From contig JAQSWN010000066.1 of the NCBI GenBank assembly GCA_029266615.1, forward strand, positions 1 through 39,392: DNA of 39,392 bases, written 5' to 3'. Position numbers and translations under genes: made by a program. Under the pieces are notes generated by a model. The model saw only the letters and a program-made list of their open reading frames with translations, was not told the DNA's origin and ran no database searches. This document shows, piece after piece, positions 1 to 6,834 of this stretch; within the stretch, counting starts at the first letter, position 1; each line of letters opens with the position of its first letter. The DNA is from Polyangiaceae bacterium. GTDB taxonomy: Bacteria > Myxococcota_A > Polyangia > Polyangiales > Polyangiaceae.

Positions 1-86
1 CTGGAGCGCAGGTGGCTCGACAGCATCGCCACCGTACTCGGCTCGTCATCGGCAATCAGCACTACGATCTTGGAAGTATTGGGCAT
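1..86 (-). CDS. Response regulator receiver domain, 5' end only (partial)
   Basis: Reading from an ATG at 84-86 leftwards gives the first 28 residues of a receiver domain: a short beta strand (KIVVLI) followed by the acidic pair and DEPS motif (ADDEPSTV) typical of the Mg-binding pocket, then the first helix. The gene runs off the left edge, so the phosphoacceptor Asp, any output domain and the partner kinase are out of view. A GGAG ribosome site lies about eight bases before the start. It is divergent from the lipocalin gene. The family call is firm for so short a stretch, but the output is unknown. Confidence 0.75.
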   Translation of the reverse strand, partial: MPNTSKIVVLIADDEPSTVAMLSSHLRS

Positions 87-251
87 CTAGGAAGCTCCGT
101 AAGCCCGGCATCTCAGTCCAGCTAGCGCAGCACGGTCAAGCGCCGACGGCCTTCGAGCCCGTTTTCGGGGTCGCGATTGCCCCCAAAACGTTACCGAAAC
201 GAGCCCCTCCGGCCGTTGACCGACCGATTGCCGGTCGTACGAAGAGCGGAA

Positions 252-758
252 ATGCGCTGGCAATTTCGCGTTCCATTCCTCGCCTTGCTCGCGCTCGGCT
301 GTCAAAACGAGCCGCTGGGCGTCGCGCACGTCGAGCTGTCTCGCTTGCAAGGCAGGTGGTTCGAAATCGCGAAGCTGCCGCGACCGAGCCAAGCCGGCTG
401 CGTTGGCACGACCGCCGAGTATCGGCGGGTCTCCGATCACGAGCTGCTCGTCGTGAACGAGTGCCACGAAGGTGGCGTGAACGGTCCACTGAAGCGAGTC
501 GCCGCGCGTGCGGTCGCAACTGACGCCGCGCAGCCGGCCAAGCTGTCGCTCGACTTCGGCTTCGCGTACGGCGACTACTGGGTCTTGGAAGTGGGTGACG
601 ACTACGAGTACGCCGTCGTCGGTCATCCCTCGCGCGACTACTTGTGGATCCTGAGCCGGGAGCGAACGCTCGCACCCGCCAAGCTCGAAGCGGCGCTGAG
701 CCACGCGCGCGACCGGGGCTTTCCTACGGCCGTGCTCGAGTACACGGAGCAGCCCTAG
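252..758 (+). CDS. Lipocalin-family outer-membrane lipoprotein (Blc-like)
   Basis: The 168-aa product starts with a short Arg-containing n-region, a hydrophobic core and the lipobox LLALGC (Cys17), so it should be lipidated and exported. The lipocalin signature follows (LQGRWFEIAKLP, residues 32-43), and the C-terminal half has the Blc-type pattern of YWVLEV, YEYAVVGHPSRDYLWILSR. Blc-family lipocalins bind fatty acids or lysophospholipids at the outer membrane and are often made under envelope stress; the ligand here is not shown by the sequence. The reading frame is open back to 177, but the ATG at 252 is chosen because it places the signal peptide correctly and follows a purine-rich GAAGAGCGGA site. 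It is convergent with the DHH gene. Confidence 0.88.
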   Translation: MRWQFRVPFLALLALGCQNEPLGVAHVELSRLQGRWFEIAKLPRPSQAGCVGTTAEYRRVSDHELLVVNECHEGGVNGPLKRVAARAVATDAAQPAKLSLDFGFAYGDYWVLEVGDDYEYAVVGHPSRDYLWILSRERTLAPAKLEAALSHARDRGFPTAVLEYTEQP

Positions 759-809
759 AGCGAGGCGCAAAACCCGCCGATGGAGGGCTTTAGGCGTGAC
801 GGTGAGCCG

Positions 810-1697
810 CTAGAAATCGCCGGGGCTTACGCCGAGCGCCTTGAGCACTCGCGGCAGCTGCGGGCGCGGCACGGACACGCGCGTTGGCATGCCGGAGCCG
901 AGCCCGAGCAGCTCGACGAAGTTCTTCCCGCTGTCGAAGCTCGCGGCCACGCTGACGTTCTCTTTGTCGACCACCACGCTCACGGCCTCACGCTCCTGTC
1001 CGAGCAAGAGCAGCAGCGTTTTGTCGATGCGGTCGTACCCTTCGCTCACGTCGACGAGCGCCACCCCGGGCTCCAGCCGCTTGTAGGCCTGAGCGGCGCG
1101 GCGCGTCTCCTTCTCCACCGGAATCAGCTCCGCCGCAGCCGCGTCGATCGGTGTCCACAGCGCCGCGTCGGCGAGGCCCGTGGACAGATGCCGCACGATC
1201 ACGCCGAACAAGCCCTGATCGCGGTAGCGAGCGCGCAGCGCGCGGTCGATGCGCTCCGCGACCGCGCTCGGGGTACCGATGCGGGTGTCGATGGCGCGCG
1301 CGTCGTCGTCACAGCCGGGATACGATTCCACGCCGTTGCGAATCCATTTTGCGGCGCTGGCCAGGCCGTCGAAGTCCGTGTGGCAAACGATGGTATCGAT
1401 TCGCCCCGCGCGCGCGACGATTTCCGGCGTGATCATCTCCGGGCAAGCGCCGTGCTCCGCCTTCGTGGAGAGCACGAAGCGTGGGTCGTTTTTGTACAGC
1501 ACGTGCTCTTCGCTGTCGTGGTGGTCGACCCACATCCCCAGCCGGGCGCCGAGGCCCTCGATGAGAGGCAGCGTGATCTTCTTGAAACCGCCGCCGGTTC
1601 CGGCGCCGGCGAACGCGATGTCCAGCACGACGACTTGCCCCTCGAGGCTGCTGGCTCTGGGAAGCTTGCGCGGCGTACCGAAGGCCAGGTGCTGCAT
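810..1697 (-). CDS. DHH-superfamily phosphoesterase with permuted motif order
   Basis: The 295-aa product has the hallmarks of DHH phosphoesterases (Mn-dependent enzymes such as NrnA oligoribonuclease, RecJ and c-di-AMP hydrolases), but in an unexpected order. A strand ending in Asp (VVVLDIAF, Asp26) comes first, then the DHH triplet (MWVDHHDSEEH, 58-60), and only then the His/Asp-rich motif CHTDFDGLASA (106-111) that normally sits at the N-terminus. The C-terminal 80 residues could correspond to a substrate domain of DHHA1 type. The ATG at 1695-1697 is used; the frame stays open further upstream but that would run antisense into the neighbouring secreted-protein gene. Substrate unknown. The family call is good, while the specific enzyme activity is not determined. 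Confidence 0.75.
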   Translation of the reverse strand: MQHLAFGTPRKLPRASSLEGQVVVLDIAFAGAGTGGGFKKITLPLIEGLGARLGMWVDHHDSEEHVLYKNDPRFVLSTKAEHGACPEMITPEIVARAGRIDTIVCHTDFDGLASAAKWIRNGVESYPGCDDDARAIDTRIGTPSAVAERIDRALRARYRDQGLFGVIVRHLSTGLADAALWTPIDAAAAELIPVEKETRRAAQAYKRLEPGVALVDVSEGYDRIDKTLLLLLGQEREAVSVVVDKENVSVAASFDSGKNFVELLGLGSGMPTRVSVPRPQLPRVLKALGVSPGDF

Positions 1698-1757
1698 GGG
1701 GGCCGGGAGTGTGCCTCCCCGCGCGTGCACCGCAAGCAGACACCCACAATCCGCGGC

Positions 1758-1765
1758 GCTATGCT
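1758..1765 (+). promoter_or_regulatory. Candidate -10 box GCTATGCT
   Basis: The TATGCT core lies seven bases before the ATG at 1773 and no Shine-Dalgarno site is visible. It matches the GCTAnnnT pattern seen before several other genes in this window, so the mRNA is probably leaderless or nearly so. An alternative ATG at 1761 falls inside this box, which is one reason to prefer 1773. Confidence 0.4.
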
Positions 1766-1772
1766 CTGCGGC

Positions 1773-2783
1773 ATGAGGCAAGCCCTTTCGATCGTCGCGC
1801 CTCTGGTCTGTGGCGCGCTCCTCCTCGGCTCCGCAAGCACGACCTCGGCCAAGCCGCCGGCCGCCGCTCCCAGCTGCGGACAGCGCGGCCGCGCCGTGTT
1901 CGACAAGGACGCCGTCCTCGTCGACGCGAGCGGTCGCAAGCTCGCGCGGTTCAGCGGCGGCGAATCGGCGGTCACGCTGCTGGCGCCCCCCGCTCAAGGT
2001 TCGGATCTCGCTCGCATCGAGACCGGCACCGGTCGCGGCTCGTTCCGCATTGCCGGGTTCCTCAAAGCGGCGGGGCTGCCGCTGTATACGACGCAGCCGC
2101 TGCCCGTCGTGAGCAGCCACGTGTGGCTGGCCGCCGGCACGCGCGTCACCCTCGCCGGTAGCAGCTCGGGCAAGGTGCGCGTGGACAAGCAGCTCGGCGC
2201 GCCCTTCGAGCAACGCGTGAGCGCGACCGCGGACTGTGGCGCGCTCGGCTTTACTCCGCCCGCCGTCGTCACCAAGGCGCCGACCGCCGCGCGCGTCTTT
2301 CTGTTCAAAGAGGCGCGGCTCGACCTCTACGACTCGGTACCGCCGGTGGGGGAGCCCATCTTCACGCTCCGACGCTCGCCCTCAGCGGACAACGCGCGCT
2401 TTTTCAGCCGCGAGCAACGCGGCGGTTTCGTTCACGTCCAATACGAGGGCGAGCTCGTGATCGATGCGTGGGCCAAGGCGGCCGACCTTCAGCCGCTACC
2501 GCGCGGCGAAACGTCGGACGTGCCGAGCGGAAGCTACTCGCTCAGCTCCGCGCCGCAGCTGCAACTCTCGGAGCTGCCGCGCGTGGTGAAGACCAGCCGC
2601 GACCTACCGCTGCGCATCGCGGCGAGGGACGCGGACGCGCCGATTGGCGTCGTGGAAGCCGAGACCGAGGTGTACGTGATGGACGTGATCGGCGGCTGGA
2701 CCAAAGTGCTGCCGAAAAGCTTGCACGTGCTGCCCGACGGCGACGCGGCGTTCTGGGTGAAGACGGCCGACCTCGGGGCTTAG
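1773..2783 (+). CDS. Secreted or periplasmic protein of unknown function
   Basis: The 336-aa product begins with a Sec-type signal peptide (MRQALSIV, a hydrophobic stretch with GALLLGSAS, probable cleavage after TSA near residue 26). The mature part is a beta-rich protein with two Cys in the first third and repeated short segments of alternating hydrophobics resembling bacterial SH3-like modules (for example FVHVQYEGELVIDAWAKAAD and the terminal segment ending FWVKTADL). I do not recognise the family. An in-frame ATG lies at 1761; the one at 1773 gives the better signal peptide. It is divergent from the DHH gene with a 75-bp spacer. Exported location is well supported; function is not. Confidence 0.7.
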   Translation: MRQALSIVAPLVCGALLLGSASTTSAKPPAAAPSCGQRGRAVFDKDAVLVDASGRKLARFSGGESAVTLLAPPAQGSDLARIETGTGRGSFRIAGFLKAAGLPLYTTQPLPVVSSHVWLAAGTRVTLAGSSSGKVRVDKQLGAPFEQRVSATADCGALGFTPPAVVTKAPTAARVFLFKEARLDLYDSVPPVGEPIFTLRRSPSADNARFFSREQRGGFVHVQYEGELVIDAWAKAADLQPLPRGETSDVPSGSYSLSSAPQLQLSELPRVVKTSRDLPLRIAARDADAPIGVVEAETEVYVMDVIGGWTKVLPKSLHVLPDGDAAFWVKTADLGA

Positions 2784-2868
2784 CGCTGTGCTGGCTTGGA
2801 CCTGTTTTTTTCGTCTCGCTGGGAACACCCGCGCGTGTACCGCCGACGCGCCGAAATTGACGGATCTC

Positions 2869-3117
2869 TCACTCATCGCGAAAAACGTTCGCCTCGAAAA
2901 AGAGGCACCGCTCTGTAGACTCGGCTCGCAGTCGCAAAAGCGCGCAAGAGCGACTAAATTTCGCTAAGGATTTCGAGGGCAGCGCACCTGGACGCCGATC
3001 AGTCGCAGCGGTGACGATCGCCCGAAGCGCGCCCTGGATTGTCACCGCTGCGACCAAGTCGTACTGGGCCATCGAGAGCCCGAAGTTATTCAGGAAATCT
3101 TGTCCGAACCGCGACAT
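2869..3117 (-). CDS. Possible small protein, 82 aa (doubtful)
   Basis: An ATG at 3115-3117 opens an 82-aa frame with a plausible N-terminus (MSRFGQDFLNNFGLSMAQYD) and a basic middle. A strong AAGGAGGGG purine tract exists upstream, but about 20 bases from the ATG, too far for a normal ribosome site. The frame runs through the 3002-3054 inverted repeat, which gives the near mirror-image peptides VAAVTI and AIVTAAT; this suggests that the DNA structure, not the protein, may be what is conserved. No family was recognised. It may be a genuine orphan, a decayed gene or chance. Confidence 0.25.
   Translation of the reverse strand: MSRFGQDFLNNFGLSMAQYDLVAAVTIQGALRAIVTAATDRRPGALPSKSLAKFSRSCALLRLRAESTERCLFFEANVFRDE
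3002..3054. repeat. Perfect 14-bp inverted repeat with 25-nt loop
   Basis: GTCGCAGCGGTGAC at 3002-3015 is matched by its exact reverse complement at 3041-3054. Pairing can continue inwards after one mismatch for three more bases. There is no T tract beyond either arm, so it is not a classical terminator. It could be a REP-like element, a binding site or a structured RNA element. Confidence 0.7.
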
Positions 3118-3250
3118 CGTGCTGAGTCTCGAACACCCCTCCTTTTTTTAAGATCCCGACAAGCTCAAGCGCGGTCTCGGCACCGTCGGGCGCGGGCACG
3201 GGAATTCCGGAACCGCAGCAATCAGGGCAGGCCTCAGAGCGACACGCGGA

Positions 3251-3682
3251 TCAGCGCTCCACGACCCGCGTGTCCGACCAGCGATCATGCCAGCCGCTCT
3301 TGCTGCGACCGAAAAACGAGAGGGGCTCGAACGGGACGAAACGGCAGAGCGAGCGCACGAAGATCTGGAAGAGGGTCGGCTTGTGTCCGTTGCAATCCAC
3401 GACGCGGGTGCGCGTGACGAGCTTACCCGGCGTGACTTGAAACAAACCTTCCAAGACGAGGTAATAGCCGATCATCCAGAAGAGGGACAAGGCCACGACC
3501 AGCACTCTCGGCTCATCGTCTTCGCCGCCCCCGAAGTACCCCAAGATCAACCAGATCATGATGCGACAGCCGGAGTCGATCACGAGGTTGGTGAAACGTA
3601 GGACGCGCGACGCGGGAATCGCACCTGGAGGTGCACCCTGGCTGGCATCCTGGTCTGCCTGAGGTGCGTGATACGGGTTCAC
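3251..3682 (-). CDS. RDD-family membrane protein, copy 2 of a tandem pair
   Basis: This 143-aa product is a small integral membrane protein of the RDD family. The N-terminus has a cytoplasmic NPYHAPQAD motif and a Pro/Ala-rich linker, then a first membrane helix with the family's Arg...Asp pattern (RFTNLVID, 29-36), a second hydrophobic segment (about 60-80), the conserved turn TPGKLVTRTRVVD (85-97) and the C-terminal block FVPFEPLSFF with WHDRWSDTRVV. RDD proteins are mostly uncharacterised; some act in ion or osmotic stress transport. The start is GTG (3680-3682), with a poor ribosome site. It lies 26 bp downstream of its paralogue and is probably co-transcribed. Confidence 0.85.
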   Translation of the reverse strand: MNPYHAPQADQDASQGAPPGAIPASRVLRFTNLVIDSGCRIMIWLILGYFGGGEDDEPRVLVVALSLFWMIGYYLVLEGLFQVTPGKLVTRTRVVDCNGHKPTLFQIFVRSLCRFVPFEPLSFFGRSKSGWHDRWSDTRVVER

Positions 3683-3708
3683 GAAAGCTAGGTAACCGAA
3701 GACAGGGC

Positions 3709-4146
3709 TCAGCGCTGCACGACTCGTGTGCCCGACCAGCGGTCGTGCCAGCCGTCTTTCGTGCTGCTGAAGAACGAGAACGGCTCGAACGGAACGAACC
3801 GCGCCAGAGTTCGCCCTAAAATCTGGCCGAAGCCCGGCTTGTTACCGTCCAAATCCACGACGCGGGTGCGAGTGATGAACTTGCCCGGCGTGGCTTGGAA
3901 CATCCCTTCGAAGAACAAGTAGAACCCCACCATCGACCCGAGGGACAGCGCGAGGCTCAGGCCCGCGTTGTCCGTGGCCGCGCCCATGACGGCGGCCACG
4001 GCCCCGATGATGCTGCGGCACACGCCGTCGATGAGCAGGTTGGCAAAGCGCACGGCGCGCGACGCCTGAGGCGCACCCGCGACGCTGCCGACGAATGGCT
4101 CGACGTCTGCGCTGGGAGCCTGATACGGATTGAGCTCGTTTTCCAT
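3709..4146 (-). CDS. RDD-family membrane protein, copy 1 of a tandem pair
   Basis: This 145-aa product is a paralogue of the next gene: NPYQAPSADV at residues 6-15, RFANLLID (33-40) opening the first membrane helix, a second hydrophobic stretch (about 64-84), TPGKFITRTRVVDLDG (87-101) and the terminal FVPFEPFSFF...WHDRWSGTRVVQR. By eye, identity between the two is highest in the last 60 residues. It starts at an ATG with GGCGGGG nearby upstream. Tandem duplication followed by divergence of the middle segment is the simplest reading. The two may form hetero-oligomers. Function unknown beyond the family. Confidence 0.87.
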   Translation of the reverse strand: MENELNPYQAPSADVEPFVGSVAGAPQASRAVRFANLLIDGVCRSIIGAVAAVMGAATDNAGLSLALSLGSMVGFYLFFEGMFQATPGKFITRTRVVDLDGNKPGFGQILGRTLARFVPFEPFSFFSSTKDGWHDRWSGTRVVQR

Positions 4147-4256
4147 GAACTACCCCGCCAATCGTTGCGGAGAGCCTATGGCATCCGAACGAGTCGGTAA
4201 AGCGGCGGCATCTGAAGGCAGGTGATGCTTCGCGAGCGCGCTGGTGTCCGCGCACG

Positions 4257-4292
4257 GCTGGTGGGCGCACCCGCGGGGGCGCCCGTAACCAG
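4257..4292. other. GC hairpin upstream of purC
   Basis: CTGGT-GGGCGC pairs with GCGCCC-(GTA)-ACCAG, giving an 11-bp stem with a 3-base bulge around a 10-nt loop. It lies about 100 bases before the purC start, in the spacer divergent from the RDD genes. It could be part of a purC leader or only a GC-rich accident. It does not resemble the purine riboswitch as I know it. Confidence 0.35.
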
Positions 4293-4389
4293 GCCTCCCC
4301 GAAGAGGACGGCGAAGTGCAGACTTTGGGCCCAGACGCGGCGAAAGCGGCGTCCCTGGAACCGCAGCCGCGCCGTGATATAGCGGCGCC

Positions 4390-5373
4390 GTGACCGATTC
4401 GCACACCGAAGCTCTGAAACAAGCGCTCGCCCACCCGCTCACCGGAACGGACTTTCCGAAGCTGGGCCGCAAGTACGAGGGCAAGGTACGCGACAACTAC
4501 ACCACCGCCGACGGTCGGCGCGTCATCATCGCAACCGATCGCATCAGCGCGTTCGACCGCGTGCTCGGGACGCTGCCGCTCAAGGGGCAGGTGCTCGGCT
4601 TCGCCGCCGCGTGGTGGTTCGAAAAGACGAAGCACATCGCGCCGAACCATGTTCTCGGCGTGCCGGACCCGAACGTGCTGGTCGCGCGCGAGTGCCAGCT
4701 GGTGCCGGTGGAGATGGTGGTGCGCGCGTATTTGACGGGCACGACGTCCACCAGCATTTGGGTTCACTACGAGCAGGGGGCGCGCGAATTCTGCGGGCAC
4801 CGTCTGCCGGACGGGATGAAGAAGCACCAAAAGCTGGCCGAGCCGATCTTGACGCCAAGCACCAAGGCCGCGAAGGGCGACCACGACGTCTCCGCGTCGC
4901 GCGAGGAGATCTTGAAGATTTCCGGCATGCCGGCCGCGGATTTCGATCGCGCTGCGGAAATAGCGATGGCGCTGTTCACGGAGGGACAGCGCGTTTGCGC
5001 CGAGCGCGGACTGATTTTGGTGGATACGAAGTACGAGTTCGGGAAGACGCCGGAAGGTGACATCATCCTGATCGACGAGATTCACACCCCCGACTCGTCG
5101 CGGTTTTGGTACGAGAGCACTTACGCGGAGCGCTTCACGGCCGGGCAAGATCCGGAAAGCTTCGACAAAGAGTACGTGCGGCGCTTTCTCGCCGCGCAAG
5201 GCTTCCGCGGCGACGGACCCATTCCGCCCATTCCGGACGAGGTGAAGGTCGAGGCGATGCGCCGCTACATCGAGGCGGTCGAAAAGATCACGGGCGACGC
5301 GTTCGTCCCCGACGTACAAGAGCCGAACGAGCGCATGGCGAAGAACCTCCGCGCGGCCGGCTTCGACGCTTGA
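4390..5373 (+). CDS. purC: Phosphoribosylaminoimidazole-succinocarboxamide (SAICAR) synthase
   Basis: PurC joins aspartate to CAIR with ATP, giving SAICAR in purine synthesis. The 327-aa product has the family signatures in order: GKVRDNY (31-37), ATDRISAFD (48-56), VVRAYLTGT (110-118), VDTKYEFG (211-218) and [14 protein letters not shown] (227-240). Length and motif spacing fit the longer form of the enzyme (as in yeast Ade1), not the 240-aa short bacterial form. The start is GTG at 4390; no better in-frame ATG exists before the first motif. It is monocistronic here. Its stop TGA abuts the reverse stop of the next gene, so the two ends form the palindrome TGATCA. Confidence 0.96.
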   Translation: MTDSHTEALKQALAHPLTGTDFPKLGRKYEGKVRDNYTTADGRRVIIATDRISAFDRVLGTLPLKGQVLGFAAAWWFEKTKHIAPNHVLGVPDPNVLVARECQLVPVEMVVRAYLTGTTSTSIWVHYEQGAREFCGHRLPDGMKKHQKLAEPILTPSTKAAKGDHDVSASREEILKISGMPAADFDRAAEIAMALFTEGQRVCAERGLILVDTKYEFGKTPEGDIILIDEIHTPDSSRFWYESTYAERFTAGQDPESFDKEYVRRFLAAQGFRGDGPIPPIPDEVKVEAMRRYIEAVEKITGDAFVPDVQEPNERMAKNLRAAGFDA

Positions 5374-6234
5374 TCAGGCGCCCGGCGGCCGCTTGGAGTG
5401 CCGCTCGATGGTGGTGAGCCGCTGCAGCAGCTCCGCGTGCAGGTGGTCGAACTTCTCGTGCAAATGCGCGATTTCGAGCTCCGCTTTGAGGTTCACGTCG
5501 TACTCGATGTCGTTGCGCACTCGGTCGCGCGCGACCTGACGGTTTTGGCTGAGCAGCACGAAGACGGAGAGGATGATCGCCTCCAGCGACACGCACATCG
5601 TGAGGAGGCCGAACGGGAACGGGTCGAAGTCGCCGAACGGAAGCCGGTTGAGCGGGGCTACGTTCAAGATGATCCACACGAAAAAGAGGCCAATGTGGAT
5701 GAACAAGAAGTCCAAGCTGCCGCTGAACTCGGAGATCCAATCCGCGACCTTCATCACCCGACTCCGCTTGTCTTCCGTCTCCACGTTGACGTTGCGGGAA
5801 GCGGTGCGGCGTAGCCTTTCGTTCGTCTCCCGCAGTCGGCGGCCAGTCGCGGTGAGCAGCTCCATCGCCGCGCCGGGACGAATCTTCATCAGCTCGGCCA
5901 AGTCTTCCCGATCCACCTCCACCGCCTCAACGTCTTGGGTGACGTGAGCGGAGGCAGTGCGGGGCCCGCCGTCCAACAAGGACACTTCGCCGAAGAAGTC
6001 GCCCGCACGCGCCGTCTCCAGCAAGATGCGCTCCCCGGTGTCGTTCTTGAAGAAGATTTCGACTTCGCCCGAGCGTACGACGTAGAGCGAGTCACCCGGA
6101 TCGCCACGATGAAACAGCGTCGTTCCTGCGGCGAAGCTGACGGTTTCCATGCGCTCCGCGAGGGTGGCGCGCTCTTGCTCGTCCAGCAGCGCGAACAGCG
6201 GAACTTCGTTCAAAAGTTGCGGATCGGCGGGCAT
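5374..6234 (-). CDS. cNMP-binding domain fused to DUF1003 membrane protein
   Basis: The 286-aa product has an N-terminal cyclic-nucleotide-binding beta roll (about 10-130) with the phosphate-binding cassette FFGEVSLLDGGPRTASAHV (80-98), a short charged linker, and a C-terminal DUF1003 domain with two membrane helices (about 175-191 and 205-229), the motif LLSQNRQVARDR (227-238) and a coiled tail (about 240-275). The cassette keeps the Glu and Arg that bind cAMP or cGMP in CRP. It has no DNA-binding domain, so a membrane sensor or regulated channel-like role is more likely than transcription control. The start is ATG at 6232-6234. The DUF1003 function is unknown. Confidence 0.9.
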   Translation of the reverse strand: MPADPQLLNEVPLFALLDEQERATLAERMETVSFAAGTTLFHRGDPGDSLYVVRSGEVEIFFKNDTGERILLETARAGDFFGEVSLLDGGPRTASAHVTQDVEAVEVDREDLAELMKIRPGAAMELLTATGRRLRETNERLRRTASRNVNVETEDKRSRVMKVADWISEFSGSLDFLFIHIGLFFVWIILNVAPLNRLPFGDFDPFPFGLLTMCVSLEAIILSVFVLLSQNRQVARDRVRNDIEYDVNLKAELEIAHLHEKFDHLHAELLQRLTTIERHSKRPPGA

Positions 6235-6289
6235 CGGGCGGGAGTGTCCGCCGCGCGTGTCGGGCGACGCAAGCTGAATCGAGCCCGGT

Positions 6290-6778
6290 TCAATTGACGT
6301 ACGGGCCGCAGTGCGTCTTCGACCAGCACGTGTACTGGTTGCTGTCCGGACACTGGTCGGGCCCGCTGCACGCGCAGCGATCGATCTTCACACAGTCGCC
6401 ATAACAAGAGCCCTCGACGCTCGGCACGTGGAAGGTGTCGCACGCGGGCGCGGCGCGCTTGCATGTAATTTTCTTCACGTCGCAGTCCACGAGCGTCGGC
6501 GCGCCACCCTCGCCGCCATCTGTCCCGCCCGCCCCCGCGGCGTGGCTCCCCCCGACAGGAGCGCCCGAGCTGCCGGCGGATGCGCCCACCGTGGGCTCGC
6601 CGGCAGAGGAACCGCCGAGACCAGAGCCGGCCCCCGAGCTGCCGCCTTGGTCCCCGGCGCCCGCGCTGGCTTGGCCGGTTCCGGCGGTCGCGACCGGGTC
6701 TTTCGACGTCCCTCCGCAGCCGAGCTCTAGGCCGAACAAGACGAACAAAGAGCCGAGCACGACGGGAAGCGAGCGCAT
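6290..6778 (-). CDS. Cys-rich lipoprotein with Gly/Ser/Ala linker
   Basis: The 162-aa product has a lipoprotein signal ending in LELGC (Cys21), then some 70 residues almost entirely Gly, Ser, Ala and Thr, then a compact 65-residue C-terminal domain holding ten Cys. The layout (lipid anchor, flexible spacer, small disulfide-rich head) is common in myxobacterial surface proteins and suggests display at the outer membrane. No enzymatic motif is seen. The start ATG lies seven bases after a TAAAGT box with no ribosome site. It is divergent from the thiolase gene. Confidence 0.75.
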   Translation of the reverse strand: MRSLPVVLGSLFVLFGLELGCGGTSKDPVATAGTGQASAGAGDQGGSSGAGSGLGGSSAGEPTVGASAGSSGAPVGGSHAAGAGGTDGGEGGAPTLVDCDVKKITCKRAAPACDTFHVPSVEGSCYGDCVKIDRCACSGPDQCPDSNQYTCWSKTHCGPYVN

Positions 6779-6785
6779 GAAAAGG

Positions 6786-6793
6786 ACTTTAGC
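6786..6793 (-). promoter_or_regulatory. Candidate -10 box GCTAAAGT
   Basis: On the minus strand GCTAAAGT ends seven bases before the ATG of the Cys-rich lipoprotein. It fits the GCTAnnnT short-leader pattern. Confidence 0.4.
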
Positions 6794-6820
6794 TGACTCT
6801 CTGCCTCGCGTGCGGCTTGC

Positions 6821-6828
6821 GCTACGCT
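6821..6828 (+). promoter_or_regulatory. Candidate -10 box GCTACGCT
   Basis: GCTACGCT ends six bases before the thiolase ATG at 6835. No Shine-Dalgarno site lies between. The same octamer precedes the gene at 27117. Confidence 0.42.
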
Positions 6829-6834
6829 CGAGGC

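Larger units (their letters stand above)
2784..3250. other. 467-bp spacer with lower G+C, inverted repeat and homopolymer tracts
   Basis: This spacer between two convergent genes is visibly richer in A+T than its surroundings. It holds a T7 run near 2804, an A/T-rich stretch at 2880-2970, a perfect 14-bp inverted repeat (3002-3054) and a T7 run near 3146-3152. Neither T run follows an obvious GC hairpin, so I do not call intrinsic terminators. A weak minus-strand ORF lies in it. No tRNA or known RNA was recognised. Confidence 0.6.

Noticed and set aside
780..1760. Long plus-strand open frame leading into the secreted-protein gene at 1773.
   Set aside because: It is antisense to the DHH gene, has His/Arg-rich shadow composition, and the signal peptide begins only at 1773.
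2804..2810. T7 run after the secreted-protein gene as intrinsic terminator.
   Set aside because: No convincing GC stem precedes it on either strand.
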